From NCBI GenBank assembly GCA_934437985.1, contig CAKSBI010000002.1, forward strand, positions 1-64,000: 64,000 nt of DNA. The letters are read 5' to 3'. The notes under the pieces are model-generated. The model searched no databases, had not been told where the DNA came from, and saw only the letters and a program-made list of their open reading frames with translations. This document shows, one piece after another, positions 41,085 through 52,600 of the stretch. The translations under genes were made by a program, and so were the position numbers. The DNA is from an uncultured Lachnospiraceae bacterium (lineage in GTDB: Bacteria; Bacillota; Clostridia; Lachnospirales; Lachnospiraceae). Numbering within the stretch: the stretch's first letter is position 1; each line of letters starts with the position of its first letter.

Positions 41085-43244
41085 ATGGGCAGGAACAGCT
41101 TTGCAGACAGGGTTAATGAAAAGGCCGGACTGGAGCGCAGGCTTATTGAAAGAACAAGGAAAAGTATATATAACAGCGCAATGCATTCAGAGGGCAGGAA
41201 GACAAGTGATTACTGTAACGGTACAATATCGGGCGGACTGCGTGCCTTGATGGATTATTATGGGATTGACGTTGATATGCCGGAGAATATGGGCGGTGAA
41301 GAGGAGCTTAGATGGGTTATTGCTGAGACAGGGATAATGACCAGGAATGTGAAACTTTTTGGAAAATGGTTGAAAGATGTTACGCTTCCACTGCTTGTAT
41401 ATGACAACAGAAGGAAAATGAATATTGTACTTATTCCTGATGGAAGAAAGTATATATATTATGATGAATCTGGAAAGCATGTCATGAAGCAGTCTGCAGC
41501 GGGAGATATTAATGAGGATGCACAGTGCTTTTACAGGCCGCTGGCAAATGATGTTATAAGCATACGTAGATTCTGTATTGAGCTGTTAAAGGTCTTTTCG
41601 GTTTCTGATATAATATGTCTTTTGTTCATAAGCTTCGTGGTAAGTATACTGGGGCTTATTACGCCAATGATTAATAAGTACATATTCAATAATATAGTTC
41701 CATCGGGTACATCAGCTGAACTGTCCGGTATTGGAATATTATTCGTTGGAACTGCTGTGGTATCTGTTGTTATAACAGTTTTACGTTCTATATGGATCAT
41801 GCGTGTCGGTGCCAAGATAGAGATATTTGGGCAGAATGCAGTGTATGCGAGGCTTTTGGAGCTTCCGGCAGAATTTTTTAAAAAATATGATTCAGGCGAG
41901 CTTACGATGAGGGTTGAGGCAATCAATAAAGTGTGTAAAATTCTTGGCGGAGAATTAATCTCATCAACCCTTGGAGCATTGTTTGCATTTGTGTATCTGT
42001 TTCAGATTGCCGGAATTGCACCGCAGCTTCTGCCTGCCAGTATAGCTGTTGTTATACTTATGATCATATATATGCTTGCTGATATATATCTGCAGCTTAA
42101 GTATATGGAGAAATGTAATGAAGCAGATGGCAGGCTGAGTGGTTTTGCATATCAGATATTCAGTGGGATAACCAAGGTAAAGACAGCAGGTGCGGAGATA
42201 AGGGTGTTTGCAAAATGGGCTGAGCTTTATGAGAAGTATCCTCTGATGCCGGGGTTGTTTACAAGAATTGCAGGAAGGGCAGATACATATATCAGATATG
42301 CCGGACTTATTGTAATATATTATATCGTGACAAGCAGGAATGTTTCGCCATCTGAATTTATTGCATATAATGCGTCATTTGGCGGCTTCTGTGGAGCTGT
42401 GATGATGCTTTCAGGCATAACAAGACAGATTGCCATGCTTAAGCCGTCACTTGATATGCTGAGACCTATTATTGAGGAGAAGCCTGAAAATGAAGGACAC
42501 AAGCCTCGGGTGGATAAGCTTAGTGGTAATATTGAGCTGAATCAGGTATATTTCAGATATTGTGATGACATGCCTTATGTCCTGGATGGGCTTAACCTTA
42601 CGGTCAGGAGTGGTGAGTATCTGGGGATAGCAGGCTCGTCAGGATGTGGTAAGTCCACGCTGCTAAGGATTCTGCTGGGATTTGAAAAGCCGGAATCGGG
42701 TTCTGTGTATTATGATCTCCAGGATCTGTCAGGCCTTGATATGCGTAGTGTAAGGAGACGGATTGGGGTCGTTCTGCAGAATGGACGTCTTTTTTCGGGA
42801 GATATCTTTTCCAATATTGCGGCCGGGACACCATGGTTATCGGTTGAGGAGGCATGGGATGCAGCCAGGGCATGTGGTCTTGCAGAAGACATTGAGAGTT
42901 TCCCGATGGGAATGAGTACTTTGATATCCGATGGCGGAGGCGGCCTGTCGGGAGGGCAGCAGCAGAGACTGCTGATAGCCAGGGCACTTGCCTCAAAGCC
43001 TGATATGATCATGTTTGATGAGGCAACATCAGCCCTTGATAATATCACTCAGGCGCAGATAGTTAAGACACTTGAGGGACTTGATTGTACAAGAATCGTA
43101 ATTGCACACAGGCTTTCTACAATAAAGAACTGTTCAAGGATTATCTATCTTGATAAGGGCCGGGTGGTTGAAGAGGGAACATATGATGAACTGATGGAAC
43201 TTAATGGAAGGTTTGCAGCAATGGCAAGGAGGCAGATTGTCTGA
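41085..43244 (+). CDS. Second NHLM-type ABC transporter, no functional C39 domain
   Basis: 719 residues. N-terminal ~150 residues resemble a degenerate C39 domain without the catalytic cysteine (CNGTISGGLRALMDYYG shows Cys at a different place); then six transmembrane helices and an ATPase (SSGCGKSTLLRIL, LSGGQQQRLLIARAL, MFDEATSALD). Paired NHLM ABC proteins, one with and one without peptidase, are typical of these systems and may act as a heterodimer or as a leader-docking subunit. Begins 18 bp after the first exporter. Confidence 0.9.
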   Translation: MGRNSFADRVNEKAGLERRLIERTRKSIYNSAMHSEGRKTSDYCNGTISGGLRALMDYYGIDVDMPENMGGEEELRWVIAETGIMTRNVKLFGKWLKDVTLPLLVYDNRRKMNIVLIPDGRKYIYYDESGKHVMKQSAAGDINEDAQCFYRPLANDVISIRRFCIELLKVFSVSDIICLLFISFVVSILGLITPMINKYIFNNIVPSGTSAELSGIGILFVGTAVVSVVITVLRSIWIMRVGAKIEIFGQNAVYARLLELPAEFFKKYDSGELTMRVEAINKVCKILGGELISSTLGALFAFVYLFQIAGIAPQLLPASIAVVILMIIYMLADIYLQLKYMEKCNEADGRLSGFAYQIFSGITKVKTAGAEIRVFAKWAELYEKYPLMPGLFTRIAGRADTYIRYAGLIVIYYIVTSRNVSPSEFIAYNASFGGFCGAVMMLSGITRQIAMLKPSLDMLRPIIEEKPENEGHKPRVDKLSGNIELNQVYFRYCDDMPYVLDGLNLTVRSGEYLGIAGSSGCGKSTLLRILLGFEKPESGSVYYDLQDLSGLDMRSVRRRIGVVLQNGRLFSGDIFSNIAAGTPWLSVEEAWDAARACGLAEDIESFPMGMSTLISDGGGGLSGGQQQRLLIARALASKPDMIMFDEATSALDNITQAQIVKTLEGLDCTRIVIAHRLSTIKNCSRIIYLDKGRVVEEGTYDELMELNGRFAAMARRQIV

Positions 43245-43411
43245 CAGATAAATAAAATATTGTATTTTGCATGAATATGTGGTAATTTGTAAATGGATAG
43301 GTGTATGCATAACCATTATAATGTAATATCTACTGATTGTAATATCCACAGATGTTATTTTGTGGATATTATTAATAAATATGTATATATATTAAGAGGG
43401 AGGTGGCAGAC
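43245..43411 (+). promoter_or_regulatory. Leader region with 10-bp inverted repeat before the peptide gene
   Basis: AATATCCACA (43341-43350) and TGTGGATATT (43361-43370) are perfect inverted copies with a 10-nt spacer, 42 nt before the peptide ATG. No T-run follows, so I favour a dyad operator or RNA hairpin over a terminator. An AGAGGGAGGTGG site directly precedes the peptide gene. I could not fix a promoter with confidence. Confidence 0.45.
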
Positions 43412-43576
43412 ATGGAAAAGAAGAATATGTCGGTTGATGAGAACAAGAACGCAGAGATGCAGATGGACGAACTTAATCTTGATGACATTGAGAATGTTGC
43501 AGGAGGCGGCGGACTCAGGAATGTGGAAAGGGTACAGACCCATGATATTGATGATAATACCAGATTCAGAGTGTAA
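43412..43576 (+). CDS. Double-glycine-leader precursor peptide (54 residues)
   Basis: Too short for most gene callers. ATG 43412 with GGGAGGTGG 8-9 nt upstream. Residues 1-32 form the leader, rich in Asp/Glu/Asn, ending LNLDDIENVAGG: Leu at -12, Asp at -8, Ile at -7, Val at -4 and Gly-Gly at -2/-1 match the C39 double-glycine consensus. Cleavage would release a 22-residue core starting GGLRNVERVQTHD and ending TRFRV, with no Cys and no Ser, two Thr and a single aromatic residue, so lanthionine formation is not possible by the standard route. It lies 167 bp after the two NHLM exporters. The function is unknown; signal or bacteriocin are the two choices. Confidence 0.85.
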   Translation: MEKKNMSVDENKNAEMQMDELNLDDIENVAGGGGLRNVERVQTHDIDDNTRFRV

Positions 43577-43643
43577 TTAGGGTTATATATGCCCTGTGGA
43601 GTGTATTTGGGATGAAGTTAGAATGAATAAGAGGAGTGAAGTG

Positions 43644-46600
43644 ATGAAGAGAAAGTGTGTGTCGTCCTGTTTAAAAAAGATGACTGCCGGAGTTCTTGCA
43701 GCGTCTATGCTGTTAGGGAACAATGTTGCAGTACTTGCAGAAGAGACAGCTCAGAAAAAGGCAGCTCTTAATGCGGCAACAGAGGCTGATGAGAATAAGC
43801 TTAAAGAAGCTATCCGCGACAGTCAGGAGCTTGTTGATAAGTATCCGGATGGTATATTTAATTTCCTTACAACCCAGATGGAGATTGGTGAGGGAGATAA
43901 TTATCTGGAGATTGCGGTAATCAGGCAGGGAGGAACGGCCGGTACTGCAAAGGTAAGATTTAAGGCTATTGATGTTACCGCTTCATATGGTGATGATTAT
44001 AAGATATATGAAAGCAGGAAGAAGATGAAGAGCGGAAAAGGGGCAATGGAGAAAGATAAGTCTTCGGTTCCGCTTATTGAGGCTGTAATGAAAGATGAAG
44101 TCAACATCAGTGTTGATGGGAATGAGGGCGTTGATGCAGAAGATGCAGGCGCAGAGAATATTGTTTCAGCAGCCGTGCTGGATAATGCTTCCGGTGGCAG
44201 CAGCGGGGAGGTTATCTCCGACAATGCGGTAGCAGTAAGTGAGCTTAAGGATGCAACTAAGGCTGATGCTGTATCTGCTGAAAATGATGGCCGGGTATCA
44301 GATGATGGTACCCTGAGAGGAAAAAAACAGGCACAGACAGGAAGCACAGGAAGCCGTCCTGACTGGAAAATGGTCACTGACAACAGTGTTGCTGATGAGG
44401 TGAGATACAATTTCGATACTTTCATTGATTGTGTTGGCGGTTCAGAGACAACTCTCACATTTGAAGATGGGGAGTATGTCAAGTATCTGTATCTTGTTCC
44501 TGAGGATGATGATGTGTCAGAGAGTGAAGAGCAGGTTATACTTGGTCTGTTAAAGGACACAGCGGCTGATGCAGCACCGGTAGGTGATTATTATAATGCT
44601 TATGTCAATATAAAGGATAATGACAGCTTTGAACAGTCTACATATGAATTTTCAAAGGAAAAGATCACTGCTGATGGAAAGCAGGTAAGTGTTGTTATTA
44701 AGAGACTGACAGGTACTGCACAATACGATACCATATATGTTGGAACAGAGGCTGTGACAGCGGCAGAGGGTTATGATTATAAAGCAGGTACAAAGAAGGT
44801 TTCATTCTTTGCCGGGCAGACTGAACAAAAGGTTACTATTGATATTCTTAACAATTCGGACAGACAGGTCGACAAGACATTTGATATTGCCCTGAGCAGG
44901 GATGGGGAGACTGCATTTGATTCTAAGTGCAGGGTTACTATACCTGCAAGTGCAGACGCTGATACGGAAGAGGTTAAGCTGTCAGCAGAGGCACTTGATA
45001 CTTCTGCTGAGAAGATATCACCGAACGGAAGATCGGATAGAAAGGGTAACTGGCTGATAACATCAGCTGATATGACAACCTGGACCAGTGGTAATGGCAG
45101 GGCTGCTAAGCCTAACAGCTCAGACCTGAGATTCAGTTTTACGGGAAGGGGAACCTCAGGGGCAAAATCTGACAGCATAAAGCTGTACGGAACATCAAGG
45201 CTTGAGTATGGTTACTGGAATAATGGTAATGGCAGAAGCTGGACTACCGATGAGTATTACTACAAGAACTGGTGGAATAAGCTGTGGAACAAAAAGACAT
45301 GGTATAAGCAGGATCACCATGAAGATAACTTTAATACAAAGTTTATGATCAATGGTAATACAAAGGCACAAACTGCCGGACGTTCAGGATGGACTGCAGT
45401 AGGTGTTAAGCCCGGTAATAATAGTGAGTGGAACTGCAGCAGCTTTGGATTTGAGGCATATGCCGGCGGTGGCAACAATACGGATGCCAATACCAATGCT
45501 ATAAGGCTTATTCTGAAAAAGTATGCTGTACAGTGTAATAACAGCACCAGGTTTAAGACAACTGAATATACCATGGATGGCATGGATAAGCTCAAGAAGA
45601 AGTCTGAGAGCGATATTACACCTATAATGGTGCTCAGTGGTATCGGTTCAAAGGTAGGTAACAATGTAAGTTCCATAGGTAAAGATAATTATCAGGAGGT
45701 ATATCGTTCAGATGCCCTTGAGTTCAGATTTTCCAATGGAATTGACAGCAATATCTTTACATTTGATGGTATCCAGGCTTCTACAGATAACAAAAACTGG
45801 GTAAAGGTCAGCTCCGGATATACAGTAGTACTTAACAGCAGCTTTTTTGATAAGCTTAACTGTTTTAGTACGGATAAGCTTTATTTCAAGCCTGTAATTA
45901 CCCATAAGGATTCTACGGTTAAGTTCACTCTTGATAATAAGAATAAGGGAACTTATACCAATCTGAGTGAGAACAAGTCATTTACACTTAAAGTAGGTGA
46001 TAAGATCTATGGTATTGAAGGAAAAAGCGGAGCAGTATCTTCGTATATGCCGACATTTTATGTAAGTGTGTCAGGAAAGGCATCGTCTTCGGAAGTAGTT
46101 AAAAGAATATCAAAATGGAGAACACGTAAGATACTTACAACATACAGAAGCGGTTTTGACAGCTTTTCACCGGCAGGAAGTAATGGCCTGGAGCTTGACA
46201 GCAGCAATGTTGCCGGTGCAGTTGCGAATGTCAGACTGGTATCAACATCAGAGATAATCAAGCTGGCGTATGAGAATCCGGAAGTGACTGTAAAAGCTGA
46301 CCCGTCAATGTACAGGAATACATATACCAATCTGAATTATGTACTTGATGGTAAGACATATCACACGGCTGTAGGCTCTGAACTGGAAGCTTTTCAGGAA
46401 GCAATGGGCGAAAACTATAAAGCAGATACCGACAAGGCTGTTTCTGTATCATTTGATTACAAATATGACACTACATTTAGGAATGGCAAGTCAAGCCAGC
46501 AGAGTGAATTTGGTAATGTAAGGTCTGCAGTGTTTACCGTATATGATTCGGGTAATGATGTATTATCACAGAAGACACTTTATCCTGATGCGAATGGACA

Positions 46601-49600
46601 TTTTACGCTTTCAGGAACATGGAAGGAACTGAAATGGCTTGATGATACATATGCAACAATAATATTTAACGGAAGCCGTAAGGTAAGCGGTTCATATATG
46701 ACATCACTGGAGACAGTGATCGATTATACATGCAATTCTGCATCAAGAGTTACGGTTTCTGATTCCAATGGCAATATCATGTCTGACAAATCAGGCAACA
46801 GCGTTGGAACAGTTGGGACTGACCTTGTGTTCGCCAAGCTTAATCCTCTTGATACATATACTATGAACAGTACTTCGTCATCACCATTTGCAACCAGATG
46901 GGCAGATTATTCACTTGACACGGATAATGACGGAAGCTATGACAGTATAAGCTCAGCAAAGGAGAGACTTAAGGCACTTGGAAAAGATGTAGACCTTATC
47001 GGTGCATTATATGTGTATTACGGAAATAAGTTTACATATACCCCGGACACATATGCGAAGTCAAGGGTATACTATGACTTTGTAAGAAACCTTGTTGTCG
47101 GTGGTAATACAACAGTACAGCTTGAGCTTCGTGAGAGGTATAAGACAGTATTAAGGCCTGAGATTATCAGTGAGAGACCTTTAACCGGTGCGCAGGTTAC
47201 TATAGGTGGAGTGAAGCAGATTGAAGGAGATGAAGATGGATATTATACAGATGAGGGACCTTATATCAAGGGCCAGAATTATCTTGTAGATATCAGATAT
47301 CAGGGAGTTAACTTCACAAGCTATGTAACCGGTACGGGAAGCAATAATGCTATAATAGATACTACACAGTATATGTTCCCGGTTAATTTCAGCGCGACTG
47401 TTGAGGATGAAGCAGTATCTGATCTTGAAACTACATGCCTGTTAAAGATTCAGGATAAGGATGTTAAGTTTGGCTTTGATTTTGAATCATCCAAGAGTCT
47501 CCGTGCCAATAAGGCTGTTCTTCGTGTATATGACGGAAACTACAAGAATTGTATATATACGACCACGGTTTCGAGAGACAATACAGATACACCTTTCAGT
47601 GCATCCTTCAATCCTCTTAAGGTTGGGGCAAAAGCCGGTTATACAATGACTATTCAGGGTATATATAATGATGGAAGTAATGATTATGTATATCCGGAGG
47701 TAAGATGTGGTTTCTCATTCTCTGAACCACTGGGTGTATTTACTATGGCATCAAGCTTTAGCAGCGGATTCAATAAAGCACTTAAGGTAATTGGAAAAGT
47801 TGCTACAAAGTTTGACCTTCCGATCAATTATGATATCGAAGGAAATATGAATAAGTCTACATATAATATTGATAATTCGCCTGTGACAACTTATCAGATT
47901 GCATTCGGATACAATAATGATGTCATGTCTGAGCTTAAACAGCAGCAATATGAGTACAGGGCCCAGAATAAGGGCGTTGCCATGAGTGGAAGGGATAACG
48001 TTAAGAAGTATCTTGAAAAGCTGTTTGATGATATTGACAGCGGTGACGATGGCGATGATGAAGGCGATGATGACAAAAAAGACGATGGACAGCAGGGAAA
48101 AAATGAAGATAATGCAGAGGGTGCAAGTGAAAAAGCCGGAAAGGCTATGGCAGAGGACGCACCAAAGAAGATGGATACATCAAGCTCCTTCGGATTCAAT
48201 TTCAGTGTGGCTGTAATACTTACACTTGAAACAGGTCTTAAGGATGAGAGTAATGGTTCTTATTATGAAAGTGATGGATATACATACTTTGATTCCCTGG
48301 CATTTGTAGGGGCAGCTAATGCGGAGGCACATTTCTCAGCTGTATATACAACACCTATCGGTGTGGATATAATAGGTGAGATGGATGCGACAGGAAAAGC
48401 GGCTGTAGGCTTTGGTGTTGAATCAGATAATGCAAAGAAGTATGATGACATGTTTAATCTGACCAAGAATAAGGATGAAAAGTCAGGTGATTTTAAACTG
48501 GATTCAGACCACTTTTCAATGTATACAAAGTTCCTTGTTAATCCTACTATCACACTTGGAGCAGGAGTTGGCGTAGGTGGAGGAAAGATATCTGTAACGG
48601 TTTCAGGTACGGCAGCATTTGAATTCGCATTTACACAGCCTATTATGGGTAATAATTATACTTCTGCAGGAGAAGGTGATGTTACCCTTAGCGTGGATCT
48701 TAAGCTTAAGATATTATTCTTTAAGAAGAGCTGGACATTGTACAAATCTAATAAGATGAATCTGTTTGAATATGGTTCACAGAGTATTGCAGAGATGATG
48801 TCAGACTTTGAAGAAAACTATCTGTATGATAATATTGATGATCCGGTCAATACAGAGCTGATATCAAGGGATTACCTTAAGAACAGAAGTGAGTGGTGTC
48901 CGGAGATGTTATCGGCACAGGGAGTTACTGATTATACAGAAAATGTACTGTTAGAGGGAATGAACCCTGATACAGAGACCAAGCTGGTTAACCTTAATGA
49001 CGGACACTATCTGTTATTGTTTACATTTGATGATGGTGAAAGGGACATTAAGAATGGTTCAGCACTGGCATACTCATATTATAATAATGACAGATGGTCT
49101 GTTCCGGTTATTATTGATGATGACGGAACATGGGATGAGAATCCTGATGCATTTGTTATTGGTGACAGGGTGCTTATTACATGGAGTGATGCATCAAGAG
49201 AGTATACTGATGAAGATGACACTAAGACATTGCTTAATCTGAGTGATATCAGTGCAGCATGGTTTGATATTGAAAGTGGCAGGATGGGTGATGCATTCAG
49301 TATTACTGAGACTGTTACGGAAGGTGATAATAAGGATATGTTCTGTGATTCAGAGCCGCATATTGCATATGATGAGGTTACTGACAGAATATTACTGATG
49401 TTCACAAGGACAGATTATGATGATAAAGCATATTCAAGCAGCGTCAGTGATCCGGCTTCAGAGGTACAGGATGGCGGGGACATAACAACTTATGGTGATA
49501 TAATTAATGGTTATTCTGTATCAGCTGCACGTTTTGCATCTTATGATGAGTCACAGGGAGAGTATGTATGGGATACCATAGTCAGTAAAGGAAGTACAGT

Positions 49601-52600
49601 ACCGGATATCAATTACCTTGATCTTGGTGTAAGCGGAGAGGTTAAGACGGTTACTGAAGATACTCCAGAGGTAGTTACCGTATATGATGAACAGGGCAAT
49701 CCTTCCGAGGAGGAAAGAGTAACCGAGAAGCTCAAAACGGTATATGAAGTGGCTGACCAGTATGATGTTAATTATGTTGACCCAAGAGTTATAGAATCAG
49801 ATATGATATGTTATAACCAGCTTGCAATATATACATATGTTATGGATTGTGATGCAGACCTTGCCACATCTGATGACAGACAGGTATATGCACAGATATA
49901 CAATTTTGATACCGGATTGTTCTATAACCCGATACAGCTTACCGGTGAAAAGGGAAGCTATAGCAATGTAGAATTTGCCAGATGTAAGAACATGACTTAT
50001 CTGTTCTGGAACAGTAATGGTGATATTGTAAATGCCAATATTACTGACCTTGTAGGTTCTATGGACACAGAGAACGGAATTCTGAAGAAAAAGGTTGTAA
50101 GTGTACCTGTATGGGGCAAGGATGAATCGGGTAATATGGTTGATACAGGCAGTAAAGATGTATCAATGTATATAGTTGACCAGACAGGCAGACAGGAAGG
50201 CAGCTTTATTCAGACGGCAGTTAAGCATAATTCAGTTGTTGAAGAAGATGGAACGGTAACTGAGGACCGTATTGATGATTTCCAGGTTATAGCCAATGAT
50301 AATGCAATGTACTTATTATGGACTGCGCTTAATACAAAAGAGGCAGATGCATCTAAGTCCGGCGTGGATAATGTAATACATGAGACGCAGATATATGGTG
50401 CATATTGTGAACCACAGTATGAATGCCAGTTCGTGCCATATGAATTCAAAGATGATGAGTATGTTGAATACACATTTGCTGAAGGAAAAGGCAGGGATAC
50501 CTATCCTGTAAGCTTCAAGACACTTAAGGAACGCAGTGAGGAGGGGCTCAGTGTATCAGCAGGAGAGGTTCACGTATTTGATTACAGCACTGAGGAAGAC
50601 CTTAATGGATATACAGGTGTTGTAAAAGCAGGTGATAAGGCTGTCAGAAAGCTGTACACTACATGCCAGGGATATGAATGGTCACAGCCGGTTCAGATTA
50701 CAGATGAGAACGGAGCTAACATCAATGCACTGTCAGCTGCGCTTGCTGATGATAATACCTTCATGGCATCATATGCCAAGGCAGAATATAAGCTTAACAG
50801 TGACAAGGTGTTTGAGGAGAAGACTGATAACGAGAAGCTTGTTGTTGCATCATTCGGTATGACAAGCGACATTGTTATGGGTGACATTGTTCTTGAGAAT
50901 GATGTTAATTATCCGGGAAGAATAGCAAACGCAAGTGTTGATGTGACAAATGATGGTTTTGCGCCGATTGAAGGAATTCAGTACAAGTCATATCTGGAAA
51001 ATAATGGCAATATAATGGAGGGAACTGAGACTGAATGGAAAGACCTTGCAGACAGTAGTTCTGATACAGAGCAGTCCGGTTCTGAAAGAGAGCTTACAGA
51101 GGAAAAGAAGGATACGGTAGAAGAGACTCCTGTGTACAATAACAATGTGCTTATTGGTGGTAATACCGTAACTGTCCAGACCGGAGTAAAGCTTCCTGAT
51201 GAATTTGATGCTGTAACTTATGTTGTTGTCATTAAGGATAATAATGATAAAGAGATCAGAGTTGAAAAGAAGATTGAAAGTACTTCTGATGTATCAATAG
51301 CAGTTACCGGAACAGAGATATATAGTGATGGGCTTGCAGGTATATCAATAAGTGCTATCAATAATGGTAACAGGGATTATGAGGGCAGTATAACAGCAAA
51401 GGCCGGCGGTAAGGATATTGCAGCTGCGGAAAATGTTGTTGTACCATACGGAGAGAGTGTGAACCTGGAACTTCTTGCTGATATATCTGATGTGGATTTT
51501 GGGGATGTACAGACAGCCCAGGATGGAAGTAAGTACGATGAGATGGCAGTAACACTTCAGGCTGGTGATTATTCAACAGATACCGTGATTACGCGTGCAA
51601 CATCAGCAGAATCAGGTAAGGCTTATGATTCAATAACAGATTTTGGTATTGGAATTAAGGAGAATATCGAGGACGAAGTCGGTACATCGCCGAAGATTAA
51701 AGAGGTAGGTAATAAGCTTGATGTATCAGATGATGATTACACGATATTTACTCCGGTAGTCAGGGGTTCACAGGATAATGCAGATGTTAATACCAGGGTG
51801 CTCTGGGAATCTTCAGATCCTTCAATAGGTTATGTAAGTGAGGATGGTATGTTCATTCCGATGAAGGAAGGTAAGGTTACCGTAACTGCAAAGCTGTATC
51901 CTCTTACAGATACCATAGGCGGAGTAGGCTCGTCTGTCTCAGGCAGTGAGGATGCAGAAAGCGGCAATGCTTCCGGCGGCTTTGGCAGTATTGCTTCTTA
52001 TGGCACATCCGGTTCATTTATCAGATCACCTGAGTTGTATAGGATTCCGGATGGTCTGTGTAAGACGGCATCTGTTGATGTTGAAGTAAAGAAGGCTGCA
52101 GTCACACCGACACCAACACCAACACCGACTGCGACGCCAACAGCAGCTCCGACAGGTACACCGGGACCTGATGGAACACCGGCTCCTGTACAGTCCGGTT
52201 CACCTGAACCGACAACACCTGCACAGGAAACTGCAGCTCCAACTGCCGATGTAACTGCAGCTCCAACTGCCGATGTAACTGCAGCACCAACAATGGCGGT
52301 ATCACCTGTGCCGACTGATATAGATGTGAAGGATGATAATGCGTCATCTAAGAAGCAGTTGAAGATATCATCGGTTAAAAAGGTTAAGCCGGGCAGCAAA
52401 AAGGTTGTTGTTAAGGCAGATGCCGGAAAGCTTAAGCTCAAAGTATATAAGAACAAAGCACTTGCATCTAAAGATAAAAAGAAGGGACTTGTAGCCCAAT
52501 ATACGGTTAAGCTTAAGAAGAAGGGCAAATATGTATTCAGACTTAAGAAAAAGCTTATTAAAAAGCAGGCAGTGAGTATTGTACTTACAAAAGATGGATA

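Noticed and set aside
43997..44560. Minus-strand ORF within the giant surface protein
   Set aside because: Ser/Thr-rich shadow with no ribosome site or family, antisense to a clear secreted-protein frame.
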